The notes beneath the pieces were generated by a model that searched no databases, had not been told where the DNA came from, and worked only from the letters and a program-made list of their open reading frames with translations. Shown piece by piece: positions 1 through 11,930 of a DNA stretch of 64,000 bases. How positions within the stretch are numbered: position 1 is the first letter of the stretch; every line of letters begins with the position of its first letter. This DNA is from Eleginops maclovinus (lineage: Eukaryota; Chordata; Actinopteri; Perciformes; Eleginopidae): assembly GCF_036324505.1 (NCBI RefSeq), contig NC_086351.1:5140001-5204000 (forward strand), read 5' to 3'. A program made the position numbers and the translations under genes.

Positions 1-110
1 ATAGTCAGTTAACATGGGTGGGGGTTATTTCATCCATGTTAAACGGTGATTGTAAACAGCTGACAAGAACTGACAACACTCACATGGTTCAAGCAGGGCG
101 TTGTTTGCGG

Positions 111-187
111 TCGGGCGTAATGAGTAACATTCATGGTTGATATATATATTACCCAAATGTACGGGTTCGAATCCTGTCGCTCGAGCA
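111..187 (+). pseudogene. tRNA-like relic
   Basis: A degenerate tRNA cloverleaf can be drawn. The acceptor stem pairs 111-117 with 178-184 over 7 bp (one G-U). A 4-bp D stem pairs 120-123 with 131-134. The T arm is 161-177, with 5-bp stem and loop TTCGAAT, and GGGTTCGAATCC is a textbook pol III B box. Spacing of acceptor to T arm is correct for a tRNA. The anticodon arm (about 136-152) is TA-repeat-like and pairs poorly, the D loop lacks GG, and the A box is poor. It is therefore read as a dead tRNA or tRNA-derived repeat rather than a working gene. Confidence 0.35.
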
Positions 188-2950
188 TGAATATTGTTTA
201 TTTTCATTTTATTTTTGGCCAGCATATTTGTGTTGTTGTCTGTAGGTGACCTCCACATGCACATTTACATGAAGTGATGCTTACGTTTTTTCGCCGAGGT
301 GTTTAAAAAAAAAATTGTCTGGTCACACTTCAGACACACAAGTAAGGTGAAAATGACTAACCTGGCAACCACATATGATTCGGCCCGTATAGCGTCATAT
401 GACGCTCAAGGAGTCGAAAACGTAAACAAACTCAACCAGTTGAACCGGAATTCAGTTAAACTGGAACAGGGGGACTACACGTGTTTACATTTGCATCCCT
501 CAATGACACACAACTCATGGTGACGTTACACTAGTCAATCCAAAGAAAGCGCGTTTGAAAAGCAGATACTGTCTAACAATTAAAGACAAGTTTAGCAGTA
601 TTAAACCATATGAGCTGAAAAGAAATGGCGGGAAATACCAGTAGCACGATTAACAAGCAGCTATGAAGGAGGAGGCTCCTGTGAGCATTCTTACAGTCCA
701 ACAAACTTGTTGACATCATGAGACCAAGTATTAACAGTCAGTAAAACATACAATACATATATTTATAGAAAGATATGCTTTATGCAAGATTGATTGTTTC
801 ACTAACGACAGCAAGAACCCCTTCTTTGCACAACCAGTTTTGCAGGCTGAATGTTATACATATGCTACACAGAGGTACATGTATATCAACCTGTACAGAA
901 TACAGCTAACATGCTACAGTTAAGCTAGCTAGCAGTTATGTTAGCAAGCTAATTGTCAAGATTGTAGACAACAACGAGTGACCTGTTAGCATGTTAACCT
1001 GTTTACTGACTCACTAGCAAACCATGTCTTAAAAAACCCACACAAACTTACCAAACGACTTGAGAGAAAGACGATAGCGTTTGGTTTCAGTAACTGACTG
1101 CTGAAAGCTACTAAATCTATTTCTGTTTACGAAGAATCAGTCTCCACTTTCCTTGCTGCAGTGAAAACACGTGTAGCTGACAGACAGATCTACTTGTCCC
1201 ATTGCAAGTTATTTCCTTCCGTATTTGTGCTAAGTCATTAGTTGTTTGTCCTCTTTGCAGCCTCTCAGGCAAGCCTTAGTGTCCCGCCCCCACAGGATCA
1301 ACCAATCAGGTGCATGCATTCAGAGTAAGGTTACTGAGAGACTGAACTCTGGGCAGAACTTGACCCAATACGACATAATGTCTTCACCGTATGACGTCGT
1401 TAGTATTGGAGTGGATAAAGTGATTCAAGGTCAAAGCAAGTGCAAATTAATGTTATAATATGGACACTTTTATCATGTATTTTCCCACTACCTTTACCTC
1501 ATATCTGATTCTCTACTGCATATATATCTATGTGCAAGCCCACCTAGTATCTCTGCCACCGTTGTACTGTTTATTAATATATTGTTATGTCCCTTACTGG
1601 TCACCTGATTGTGGCATTGCAAAGGCCAACATTGTACCTGTTTTTAGATTTGCAGCCTACCTAACTTTCATCATATTGTTATTAAAACTGACATGTGCAC
1701 TCTTTATATTGCAACTGCTTTACCTCCTTTCCCCTCAGATAGGAATAAGTACACTTTTATTTTGGGACATATCATTTGATATCGTCCAGTTATTTTATTT
1801 TTTATTCATTTCTAAATTTTACACCTTCAAAATATTAAGATTATTTTTATAATTTTGTTCTGTCATTTGCTATTTTTCCGTTTGTTCTTTCAAGCATTGG
1901 TTTCACCACCAGATGGCGTGGTAGTTCTATGCTGGATTATTCAGCACACATCTAGGCTAAATTAAGCTTTTAACATGGTTTTTCACACATATTGAGCCCA
2001 ATGACTCAATGAGGTTAAACAGGCATCAGATACAGTAACACGGTGTTAAATAATGGTGTAAAGATACCACAATAGAATTGGTCCAAGTGAGGCCCTTCAA
2101 GATGGAGCAGTGGTCCCTCAAAACCCCATTGCTACGGTAACACTATATGTGAAATATTAGAGTTTTCCTTCATGTATTCACTGTCGTGCCTCTCCAGCTT
2201 TGCTGTGGGCAATGAGAGTGGTGATTCTAATTCATTTCTGTCCATGATCTTGGTCTAATTAAAGACCTCATCCCTGACACTTCATTTTCATAAGCTGTTC
2301 CCTTCAATTACATCCGACATGTGAGCACAGACACATTAACCTTCTACACGAAGAGCTACTGTGCTCCCTTCATCTTTCTGCAATCTTAAAATAACAGAGT
2401 GGGCAATTTAAAGGCAGTTCCAGCCCGTTGAATACAACTTTTTGGGAAAACGCATCTGTGGATGGCAGTGCACAGTATTATCAACCTACACTATGATTTT
2501 ATTTCCAGCGGATGACAAGATATGTTTTGCAATGTGTTTGGATCATGTGTCTGACTGTGGCAAAAGTCAGCTGTAACGGCTCATTCTTGTTTGTTAATCA
2601 TTGTCTATAATGTGTTTACCTTCCACACAGAGCAAGAAAAGCCAATGAGTTTAGAGACGCCTACCTAATTGTTGTTGCAGTTCTTTCAAAGTGGATTGTT
2701 TTTGTTGCTATTAAAATAGACATAACATCATGCACAGCTCAGACAATTGCAAGGCAGAGTGGACATTATTACTTCTGATGTAGTAGTTAAAGATTTTGTG
2801 AAAAATGCTAAATAAATTCTAAGTTTTAACTAAGGGTATTGATACTAAGGAGATCGAGCTGGAAGGTCGTGGCACAAGGCCGCTGTTTTCTGTGGAATAT
2901 TAGCCGCAAGTAGTTTTCATAAAGATTTCCACTGGGTATTAAAGAAAAAT
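188..2950. other. Non-coding, no gene recognised
   Basis: No ORF resembles a known protein. The stretch includes AT-rich DNA at 1,440-1,860 and a local cluster of GCTAGC/GTTAGC words at 905-1,010. A CTCF-like motif at 1,906 is listed separately. Confidence 0.5.
1906..1920 (+). promoter_or_regulatory. Candidate CTCF site
   Basis: CCACCAGATGGCGTG fits the CTCF core (CCASYAGRKGGCR) in forward orientation. It is a motif match only; occupancy is unknown. Confidence 0.35.
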
Positions 2951-2954
2951 GATA

Positions 2955-3140
2955 TGCGGTAATTGGTTAGCCTTGTTACTGAGTCTGGGCTTATCTTTTA
3001 GCCTTGGAACCTAGCTGTTTTGGCATAGCTCCAGTCTTGAGGCTAAGCTAAGCTAACTACCTCCTGGCCTGCGTATGATAGTGACTTTCTCATAATACCT
3101 ATAATAATAATCACCCCCAGATAAATATCCAAATAAAGGA
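2955..3140 (-). repeat. Interspersed repeat, 'TTAGCTTAGC' family, copy 1
   Basis: Read on the - strand it carries TTAGCTTAGCTTAGC, then an AAGACTGGAG-like word and AAACAGCTAG, in the same order as copies near 19.2 kb (-) and 31.2 kb (+). The order matches a widespread teleost interspersed repeat that I know only by its sequence. Its class is not settled here. The copy is diverged and its ends are unclear. Confidence 0.55.
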
Positions 3141-6100
3141 ACAATTCCTTCAACATTTTCAAAGTTGAAATCAAAAACGTACTATTACTTTCCCAGTATG
3201 TCTCCCTTTATAATGGACAAAATGACTCATTTTCAGTTTCCACGGCCTGTATAATTGACTAATAATTATAAATCATAAAAAAAGGGCTGTTAACTAATAT
3301 TTCCTGGAGCTATTGTAAAGGAGTTTTTAAAAAAAGAACTCTCTGGCCTCATTTAACTTTTTACATTTGGATGAAAGTAAATATAAAGTGTGAAGAAGTT
3401 AAAAAGAGGGTAGAAACACTCGACTAAAGTAATATGTCAGTCCGTGTTGGCAGCGTTTTCTTCACCTTCACCCAGAGAAGTTAGATAGCCCTGGGGTCAG
3501 ATGTTATGAGTCGGTTCTCTCCCCCAGCCCTCCAGAGGTCTGACTCTTTGCTTAAACAGACACAAAGAAACAGTAGCCCACATCCCCCGCACTCCATACA
3601 CATTATTTATGAATGGGTGCGCTGCCTTCGCCCGTCCCTTTGTAGTTTTGGAATGTGCAAGATAGATCAATTTAAGACGGGATCACAGATGGCTCTTAAA
3701 GGCACAATGCAGTACACAACCACTCAGAGGAAAAGTGTGAGCTCCTGGGCAATTAGTGTCATTATGGCTGCTCATGTGCTTGGTGGGCTGGATAAACAGT
3801 GGCTGTGGCGGCAAATGGTTAGGCATGTGGGTAGCATGGATAATGATCAGTACTGCAGCAGAGCAAAGGCACACACCTAATGATCTTAACCAGGTGACGG
3901 ACAGAATACGAGAGAGAGGGTTTCCCCTTGATCCAATAGGAAGCAGGGAGGATCATGGGTTATTGGGCCGCACAATAATAATTGATGTCAATTTAAAAGA
4001 AACTACTTCATTTTAATTATTAAAATAGTTTATGAGACAATGACATTGCAGAAAATGATAAAAATATCCATCATAAATACCCAATTGTCCAAAACCCAAA
4101 GGATTTAATAACATTTAAAGGAAAAGCAGAACATTTGAGCATTTCAGAAGAGCAAGCTAAAGTGATTGGTTTTATTATTATACATTCAATTACTTTAACA
4201 AGTGATCCACAATAAAAGCTGTCATTTTATTTCATTTCTATTCATACTGATGGTCAGCTTATCCAATAATCAGCTAATAAATTCACTTAACTGTTAAAAG
4301 ATGAATTCACTTGACAGGTACTTGAAAAGAAAGGGATATACTTCTATTCATCACATTGCTTAAATGAAATCAAATGAACCAACCCTTATAACGATATGAG
4401 ATGAGATGTAAATGTAGAAGTTGTTATCTGACACAAACATCCGCATGTTTAAATTCCCTACCAGCTAGAGTCACAAACATGTGACAACAAGGTCAGGTGC
4501 GGTCGTAAACAAGAGTGAGACAATGGTCTCAGGGAGAAATCCTGCTCATAGACCTCTGGGAAAAGCCGCACTCTGTGTTTGTTGTCATTGTCTTAAACCT
4601 AGTTAATACTCTGTTTACGCTACATGCATACTCACATGTGTGTGTGCACATGCCTGTGTGGGAGTGTGACATCTACCATTCTCCTAACATTGCCTAAACC
4701 ACAAGTTATTGAGAAAACAAATGTCAGTTGAAGGGCGTTGTCTGTTTGGTGTCTGCACGGAGAGTTAGTCTTTCCTCCCACTGCTTGGAGCACATCTAAT
4801 TTGATTATGAGAGCCAGTCAAGAAAAACATTGAGGGAGAGAGTTTATTGGATAACATGGGACGAAAGATGACAATAGAGAGATGAGAGGGAGTGAAATGG
4901 AGAGAAATAGAAATGTAGTGAATTTGTGCGAGAGAGTCGGCGAGGGACACTCAGAGTGAAAGAGAGACTCTTCCCAGCAGGGATGAAGCTCTGGATCGGT
5001 GCCCGGTATGCCACTGCACTGTCATCTGTGAGCTGCCTTTGTACACATAAGGAGGCCAGTATATCCCATGATCCTCGGCTATTATCTAGACCCAACTCTT
5101 AGCATGTGGCCCCTGCTCTCTCCTGAGTATTCCTACTCTCCCTGCTTCCCCTGACCTCCCTCCTCCTGCACCTTTCCATATTCTATCCTTCCTCTCTCCT
5201 CTCCCCCTCATACTCCTCCTCACTGCACTATTCCTTAGCCTATCTCTCTTTGTCCAAGCCAACTCACAGCTAGAGGCTGGGCCTCAGCCACCTCCATGAA
5301 AACAGATGACAGTGTTTTTTTCTCCCTCCCCACTGCCGCAGACCCCCCTCCAGGAGAGGTCTGTCTGCCGAGGAGGAGAGGGGGAAATGAGAAGGACTGA
5401 TTAATTTAAAACGCATGCTCTCCTCTTTTTTCACCGCTGAGCCCCCCTTCAGGAGGACATGCCTGCTCAATGAGAGATTGTGAGGAAGATCATGGGAGCT
5501 CATTCATCAAGCTATGTATTCCGTTATAAGTAATGTGTGTAATGTGCAAACAAGGCCCTGCATTGGGGTTGTGGCCTTTGACCGAGACCTGTGTTATATG
5601 TTCTGAGAAGAGTTTTTGATGGTGACGACGGGATCGATACGCCAAGCCAAACAGAGAGAGGGGTCCTTTTGTTGTTGCTACAACGAAAATGCAGCTCCAT
5701 ATTCTGTTTTTATTAAAAAGCACATTGAAGGTTTCAAATTAAAAGAGAAGCCATGTGAAGGCGTTTCTCCCAGAGCCGCATAGATGTGCCTGATTTCTTG
5801 TAAAAGATGATGATGATTCCCTTCCTACTGTTGTATCCCTTTTTATGTAAATGTGTATCATAATCAGTGTTGCTAAAAGTGACATTCACAACGCTCTGGA
5901 TATGGAGTCTGATAACAGATCATACCAAAGATAGAAAAGAGAAACACCACGATGCCTTGTGACCACGTGCATTAGCACTTCTGGACCACATGTCATTCTC
6001 AAGTCAGATGCTAGGCTGGGTTGAACAAGCAGTCCTTTTATCCCTGACTCAGTTATTCAATAATTTCTACCTCTTCATACATTGAAGGCTGTTCAGCTTG

Positions 6101-7655
6101 CTTACACCACTTAGCTGTGGCAGCTTCCTTTACCGGCATCACAGGAGAGATGGGACTGACTGGCTGCTGATGCTTCAGTGGCCATTAGGCTCAAAATAGT
6201 TCATGGCCGTAACATTTGGAGCAGTTTAGGTCAATTCCTTCCTCTCATTGCCATTAGGAAACCATGCTGAAATAATTTAAGATCTTATCACTGCAGCAAA
6301 TCCATAAATATGTTTTCTGTTAACAGTACTTTTTGAACCTTGATGTTTGCATGCTGATTACCCTTTTTGTTTAACAGATATGTATTTTATTGAAGCCTGC
6401 ATTCATTAACTTGTATTATTTTGGTGACTTCAAGATGTGGAACAAGCTTTTTATACAACACTGACATATCTCCTTATAAAACTTTTATGGTGAAAGGGAA
6501 TCCGTTGCCTATTTCCACATCCAACAGAGAAAAATGTACACTCATTTGAAGTTGTGGTTCTACCAACATGAACAATGTGTGTCCAATTATCACTTTCCTT
6601 TGAGTTCACCAACAACTCCTGAGGAATATCTCTCTGAGTGTGTATTTGTTAAAATTCTTGACAATGTTCACTAGCAAGTTGTTTACTTTCCCTGTTTACT
6701 GTTTGTGGCCAAGCAGGTAGCGTTCAGTAGGTTTATCCGAGCATTTCAATCTTGTTTCACTGTTCCAAATAAACAGCATGGCTAAAACAAAGATGGCAAT
6801 CCCCAAATTCTTCAAAACCAATGGGGACGTCAGCGTGACTATGCCCATGTTATTTTTACAGTGCAGTTGTGGCTGTAAACAAGTGTAGAACTAAAAACAG
6901 TGAAGCTACAGGGAATAAAACAAGAAGTTAAACAAATGTCGCCCCATACAGTACACATCATTTTCAATATTTTTTGATTATTATACCAAAAATCCTCAAT
7001 GGCTAAATGGTCAGTATACGTTTATAATACCACCAGCATTCTTCCACTGGTTTCATGCTTACCCTGCAGGAAATCATCCCATAACCATGGAATATTTCCA
7101 ATTCCACACATGTGTCTGTCCCACACCTCATATGCACTTGCCAGTGTTCCCACAATCAAGCTACAGTATTATATTAAAGAGCTGCTCTACTTGAGCGGCC
7201 TTATCAATAGAGTTTCTGTCTTTGTCAGCGTCTTAGCCCCTTGCTTGGTCTGTGAGAAGCCTTCATGGAGGATTGCAAGGACAATGAATAACTTGATTAG
7301 AGGACATATCACTTCGGATCACATGTATGGAAGTATGCAGGAACATGACCCAGCTGGAACCAATGTGGTTTGGCCCTTGTGGATTGTGAGCTGTTTGGTA
7401 ACGAGGCTGTGTGTGCTGCTGACTCTCTGCAGAGACCAAAGGTTCACCACGGTCCACCATGAGACTGCGCTTCAAAGACTTTCACAGAGCATTTCAGGAG
7501 AAAGGACTGAATGTGTCAGTTGTTATCAGCAGTGCATGAAGCATCAGAAACAAAAAGCCATTGACAGACATTTCCTGTTGTATTCCTGTCCCTTAGTTGT
7601 TTTTATCCTCTTCCCTGCCTTCCCTCTTCCTATATGGTGCTCACATGTTCTCCCT
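3141..7655. other. Non-coding, no gene recognised
   Basis: It holds a pyrimidine-rich patch (5,110-5,240), an AT-rich block (4,010-4,300) and no ORF with a recognisable domain. A 242-codon ORF at 6,999-7,727 has no family resemblance and runs into the LINE relic that follows. Confidence 0.5.
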
Positions 7656-7968
7656 CATTTAACAGCCTTTATACTTTTAAGAGCAAACTCAAGATCAATC
7701 TTTTTAATTTGGCTTTTAACTGATTAGTATTTTATTCTAATTGTACTCTTATTTTATTCCTTTTTTGGTTATTTTGTTACTCTTTTATCATTTCAGTCCT
7801 GCGTGGTTTTTAATCACAAAGCTATGTTTTACTCTGGTTATTACTTGGGAAGGGGGAGATAGTATTGTTTTTATTTATTGTAAATTGTTTATGTGTTTGG
7901 TTTGTGAAGCAATTTGAGTTACCCTGTGTATGTATAATTAAGTTTGATTTCATTTTGATTTGATAATG
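7655..7968 (+). mobile_element. L2-like LINE 3' end relic
   Basis: A short reading frame at about 7,668-7,722 gives FKSKLKINLFNLAF-like residues then a stop. This resembles the C-terminal end of L2/CR1-type LINE ORF2 (a ...SFKSKLKTHLF... signature). It is followed by an AT-rich tail with TGTGAAGCAATTTGAGTT and AAGTTTGATTT, typical of the 3' tails of teleost LINEs. Only the 3' end is present, as expected from incomplete reverse transcription. Confidence 0.55.
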
Positions 7969-8172
7969 CTTTATTTGAGGTTATTAGAATCTATTTCATT
8001 TAATGTATGCTGGACCAGATTACAGGCCCCTGTGACTCTTTAAAGGGTAAACAGGATCTTAACTGCAAACACAGCCTCCTTATCTTTTGGTCAATGTTTA
8101 TCAAGGAATCCTTGGTGCTCATGCCGAGGTGGGGGTTAAATCTGCAAAGAAATAATCCACTTAAGTCTGTTG

Positions 8173-8314
8173 ACTCTAAGGCGCCATGTCAGCTCAGCAG
8201 GTGCTCGTGAGTTTGAATCTGACTCATGACTTTTGCAGCGTACCCCCCTTTCCATCCATCTTCATAGAAGACCATCTAGTGTAGCCGGGCTGCCATAAAA
8301 ATAATCATTAAGGA
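8173..8314 (+). mobile_element. tRNA-derived SINE relic
   Basis: The head has an A-box-like AGCTCAGCAGG and a B-box-like GAGTTTGAATCTGACTC about 30 bases apart. It is followed by a body with ACTCATGACTTTTGCAGCGT and a tail ending in CATAAAAATAATC. The same order of pieces is found in a SINE common in perciform fish. The middle has been shortened by mutation. Confidence 0.6.
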
Positions 8315-8589
8315 AGATTATCCCTCGCTCACCTCTCTCTCAATTTCTCTCCATCTCTCATTGAGTTTGGAATGCACCAGTGCTATCTCCCCCACTGAGA
8401 ATAACACTCATGTTGGGTAATTTTGTCTTACATAAGGGAGAGTATTGCACACAACAAGACATGTAAAAACAACATCAGGCAAGGCCAGAGGGAGAGAATG
8501 CAATCCTCAGCTATTTGTAATGGAGAACAGGGGAGGAGCAGAGGGGTGGAAGATGGATGTGATTTCACATTAATTGTGTGGGTTCACAG

Positions 8590-8591
<2 letters not shown>

Positions 8592-8667
<76 letters not shown>
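8592..8667. repeat. (GT)n microsatellite
   Basis: An uninterrupted GT run of 76 bases. The flanking ORFs that read as Cys-Val repeats are artefacts of it. Confidence 0.97.
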
Positions 8668-8669
<2 letters not shown>

Positions 8670-8857
8670 ACATGGGGTGGGAGGTGTTAGTGGAATTTCT
8701 GAGAGCTATGCTGATTTTACGGGCACAGCAGGGATTGTGCGAGTGTTTGTGTGTGTGCACATGTAAGTCAGCATGAAAGCATGTGTGGGTATGTGCCCGC
8801 ATGTGTATTGAGGAACATGTGATTTTGTGGCTGCATGTGAGTTTGAATTAGTTAGTA

Positions 8858-8860
<3 letters not shown>

Positions 8861-8927
<67 letters not shown>
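8861..8927. repeat. (GT)n microsatellite
   Basis: A pure GT run of 67 bases, about 190 bases after the previous one. The spacer is itself GT-rich (GTGTGTGCACATG), so both may descend from one array. Confidence 0.97.
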
Positions 8928-8929
8928 GG

Positions 8930-10590
8930 CCTCCTCACTTGGCTGGGGGTAGCAAGTGGAATCTTCCGAGTGTGATGTTAGATTTGCAGAGTCTAGAGCC
9001 AGAAACAGGCTAGTGAATCTTCCGACAGTCAGTTGGTGTACAACAATGTTGTGTTGCTACGAGAAAAACAAGGCACACAGGGAGTTAAATTAGCTTTATT
9101 GGCTCATGTTTTAGCTTTACTGCAGGCTACATGCCCGGCATGAAGACGGCAGCAGAATAGGTAGGAAAGATAGACACCTACACCAGGATATTTGAGGAAT
9201 TTGTCAAAAAAAGAGAGTAAATATTTCACTTATTGTAGGTGAGTTAAAGAAAGAACAAAAGCAGTGTTTTGACTGCATGTCAGCATTCTGAGGTCTGAAC
9301 CCCCCTGAAAGCTCATATGCTAACATAAGTGATGAAGAAAATGTGTGTAATTATGCACCAACTGTGCATCGTTTAATGTAGTTTAAAAATACGCAACAAA
9401 CACATTTTCTGTGTTCACAGCTCCGTCACACTGCAAATGGTTCAAGATAAAGATAAAATCAATCAATTTCAACGGAATTTGCCAAATATGTTGCCTTCTT
9501 TTTCTCCCAAATTCAGCAGCAATGGAGTCTGATGGTTATTTGGCTTGATATTTCATGTCAAAATGACAAAACATTTTTTAATTTAAAACCATCAGCCATA
9601 ACAATATATTATCAGGAAGCTTCACAATTTTCTATGTTAAGTTTCATCCAGGAAATGGTAAAAAGACATATTGGAAATGGGAATACAGAAGGGAGAAAAA
9701 CTCTCAGTGATATATGTTTTGTGCGGCTGATAAGGTTGAATTCTACTAGCTAGATAGCAACTAAAGCTCAGCTATGAAAGTAGATTATCTCCTTGACCTG
9801 CAAGCACTTGAACTTTCTTTCAGTTAAGAGAAGATTTTGATATCACCACTGTCACATAAAGAGCTACAAGTTATATGTAGAGTGATGGTTATCAGCTGCT
9901 TCAAAAATACCATTGACTTAAGTTTTATAACCTAAAACTATGAATCTGTTATGTATTGAGGTTTTAAGACATTGTTTATGGTTCATGAACTAGGGCAGAT
10001 AGGGGATCTTCATTGTTCCCGACCTTTGTGACACATACTGTAAGCCTTTTCTCAACCAGAGATCAACCTCTGCAGAGACAGCTGCACTAAAGGCACTGAG
10101 GTTAGGTTGCACAATATAAAAACACAGAACTCTATTGGAAATGTAATAAAAGATTTTCACATATCCACCCACATTAGAATTAGAGGATGTCATGGCCCCT
10201 TAAATGCCACTTGGGTGGGATTTGTCATATGTGGGTTGTTGCTCAATTATAGAGGACATATTATGCTAATTTTCTGATTATACTTGTATTTTGGGTTTCT
10301 GAAAAGGCACATAATTCTTCTCACACTGTCTGTTTGAATACATCTGTATTTATCCTCTGAGTGCTTCTTTCTCTAAGCCCCATTACCCAAAACACTCCCT
10401 TGATTGGCTTGTGAGTAAACATTGCAAATGTAGTTCTCAAGCCATTTTTGGATATACCCAGATGTTGGGCAGCATATTCTGACAGGTCAGCATGTGACAA
10501 TATAGGGAGGCCAAATCTGAATGGCTTGTTGAACCAAAATGTGGTGTAAAAAGTGAGTTTTCCACATTTCATTATAACCAGTCCAATGCT
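8930..10590. other. Non-coding, no gene recognised
   Basis: The words GTGGAATCTTCCGA and GTGAATCTTCCGA recur about 55 bases apart (8,957 and 9,012). Otherwise the stretch is AT-rich DNA without coding signal. Confidence 0.5.
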
Positions 10591-10591
10591 A

Positions 10592-11066
10592 TATACACTC
10601 ACCAGCCACTTCATTAGCTACACCTGGCTAGTACCGGGTTGGACCCCCTTTTTCATTCAGAACTGCCTTAATGCTTCGTGGCATAGACTCAACAAGTTAC
10701 TGGAAACATTCCTTAGACACTTTGGTCCACATTGACATGATAGCATCACGCAGTTGCTGCCGATATGTCGGCTGCACATCCATGACGCAAATATCCTGTT
10801 GCACCACATCCCAAAGGTGCTCTGTTGGATTGAGATCTGGTGACTATGGAGGCCATTTGAGTACAGGGAACTCATTGTCAACAAAAACGCCACCTTCAAA
10901 GTCACTTAAATCACCTTTCTTCCCCATTCTGATGCTCTGCTTGGACTTCACACGGTCGTCTTGACCATCTCTTCATGCCTAAATCTATTGAGTTATGAGA
11001 TATTGAGATATCTGCGTTAATGAGGAGTTGAACAATTGTATCTAATAAAGTGGTAAGTGAGTGCAT
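10592..11066 (-). mobile_element. Internally deleted Tc1/mariner-type element
   Basis: The ends are inverted copies: TATACACTCACCAGCCACTT at the left, and GTGGTAAGTGAGTGCATA, its rough reverse complement, at the right. On the - strand about 10,660-10,880 encodes the C-terminal part of a Tc1/mariner transposase, recognised by SPDLNPTEHLWDVV (the DDE glutamate region). An in-frame stop (TAG) lies just before SPDLNP and another follows ECFQ. The N-terminal two thirds, including the first catalytic Asp, are missing. At about 475 bp it is a non-autonomous derivative. Confidence 0.75.
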
Positions 11067-11069
11067 AAA

Positions 11070-11860
11070 CAAATAGCAATGGCCTTTTTACAAAATACCT
11101 ATATGTAAAAGCTTTTCTAGTATATTTTGATACGTCATGCTGGATCAGACAAAGCACAAAAATCTGTACCACGGTTGACCCTAAATAGTTTTTGACCCAG
11201 TAAACACAGATGGTGGACACATAGTTGGACTTTTGACACTGGCCTTGCCTCCGACAACCGTTAAAAGTGCTATTCTGGACTATAAACAGTGCTTCTTAAC
11301 CGAGTCATAGCTGGAATAATTTAATAAACTTTATCTTTCCTGGTATTTTAGAAATCAGAAATCGACCAATTAAAATGTAGCCTGTTTTAACCAACAATGT
11401 CTGGTTTCTACATCTAAAATTGGATAATTGCTTCTCATGCCTCATCTCAGCTTCACTGTCTTGATTTTTTAAAAGCTGTCTTGTTGTTTAGGATCCCGTT
11501 CATCGTAGTGAGCATAGAGAAATGTTTAAGGCCTGGCATGATCTGTTTGCACTCTATTTAAAAAACCTGCTGTCTCATGAAATGATTACGAACATTTTTC
11601 ATCCCTTCTGCGTGAGAGATTCTGAAAGTCAATTACGATTGCTCATGTTTTCACTTTGCTGTTCCTCTCTCATGCTCTGTTTATTCATCACTCAATGACC
11701 TTTTTCTCACACAGCATTTCTTTCTCTCTCACAACCAAAGATGGATCAAAATGCACAGCCCAGCCCGGCCCGGCATGTGTAGCCCTCAATACTGACCTGA
11801 ATTCCCCTGTTTTTTTTTTCACTTCCTCTGCTATACTGTTCCCCTGTCACTGCCGCCCCA

Positions 11861-11930
<70 letters not shown>

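Noticed and set aside
6999..7727. 242-codon ORF
   Set aside because: No domain, no splice or promoter context, and its end lies in a LINE relic.
8423..8802. ORFs of repeated Cys-Val or Thr-His, here and at 16,406, 22,647 and 37,210
   Set aside because: Translations of GT/CA microsatellites with no other protein feature.
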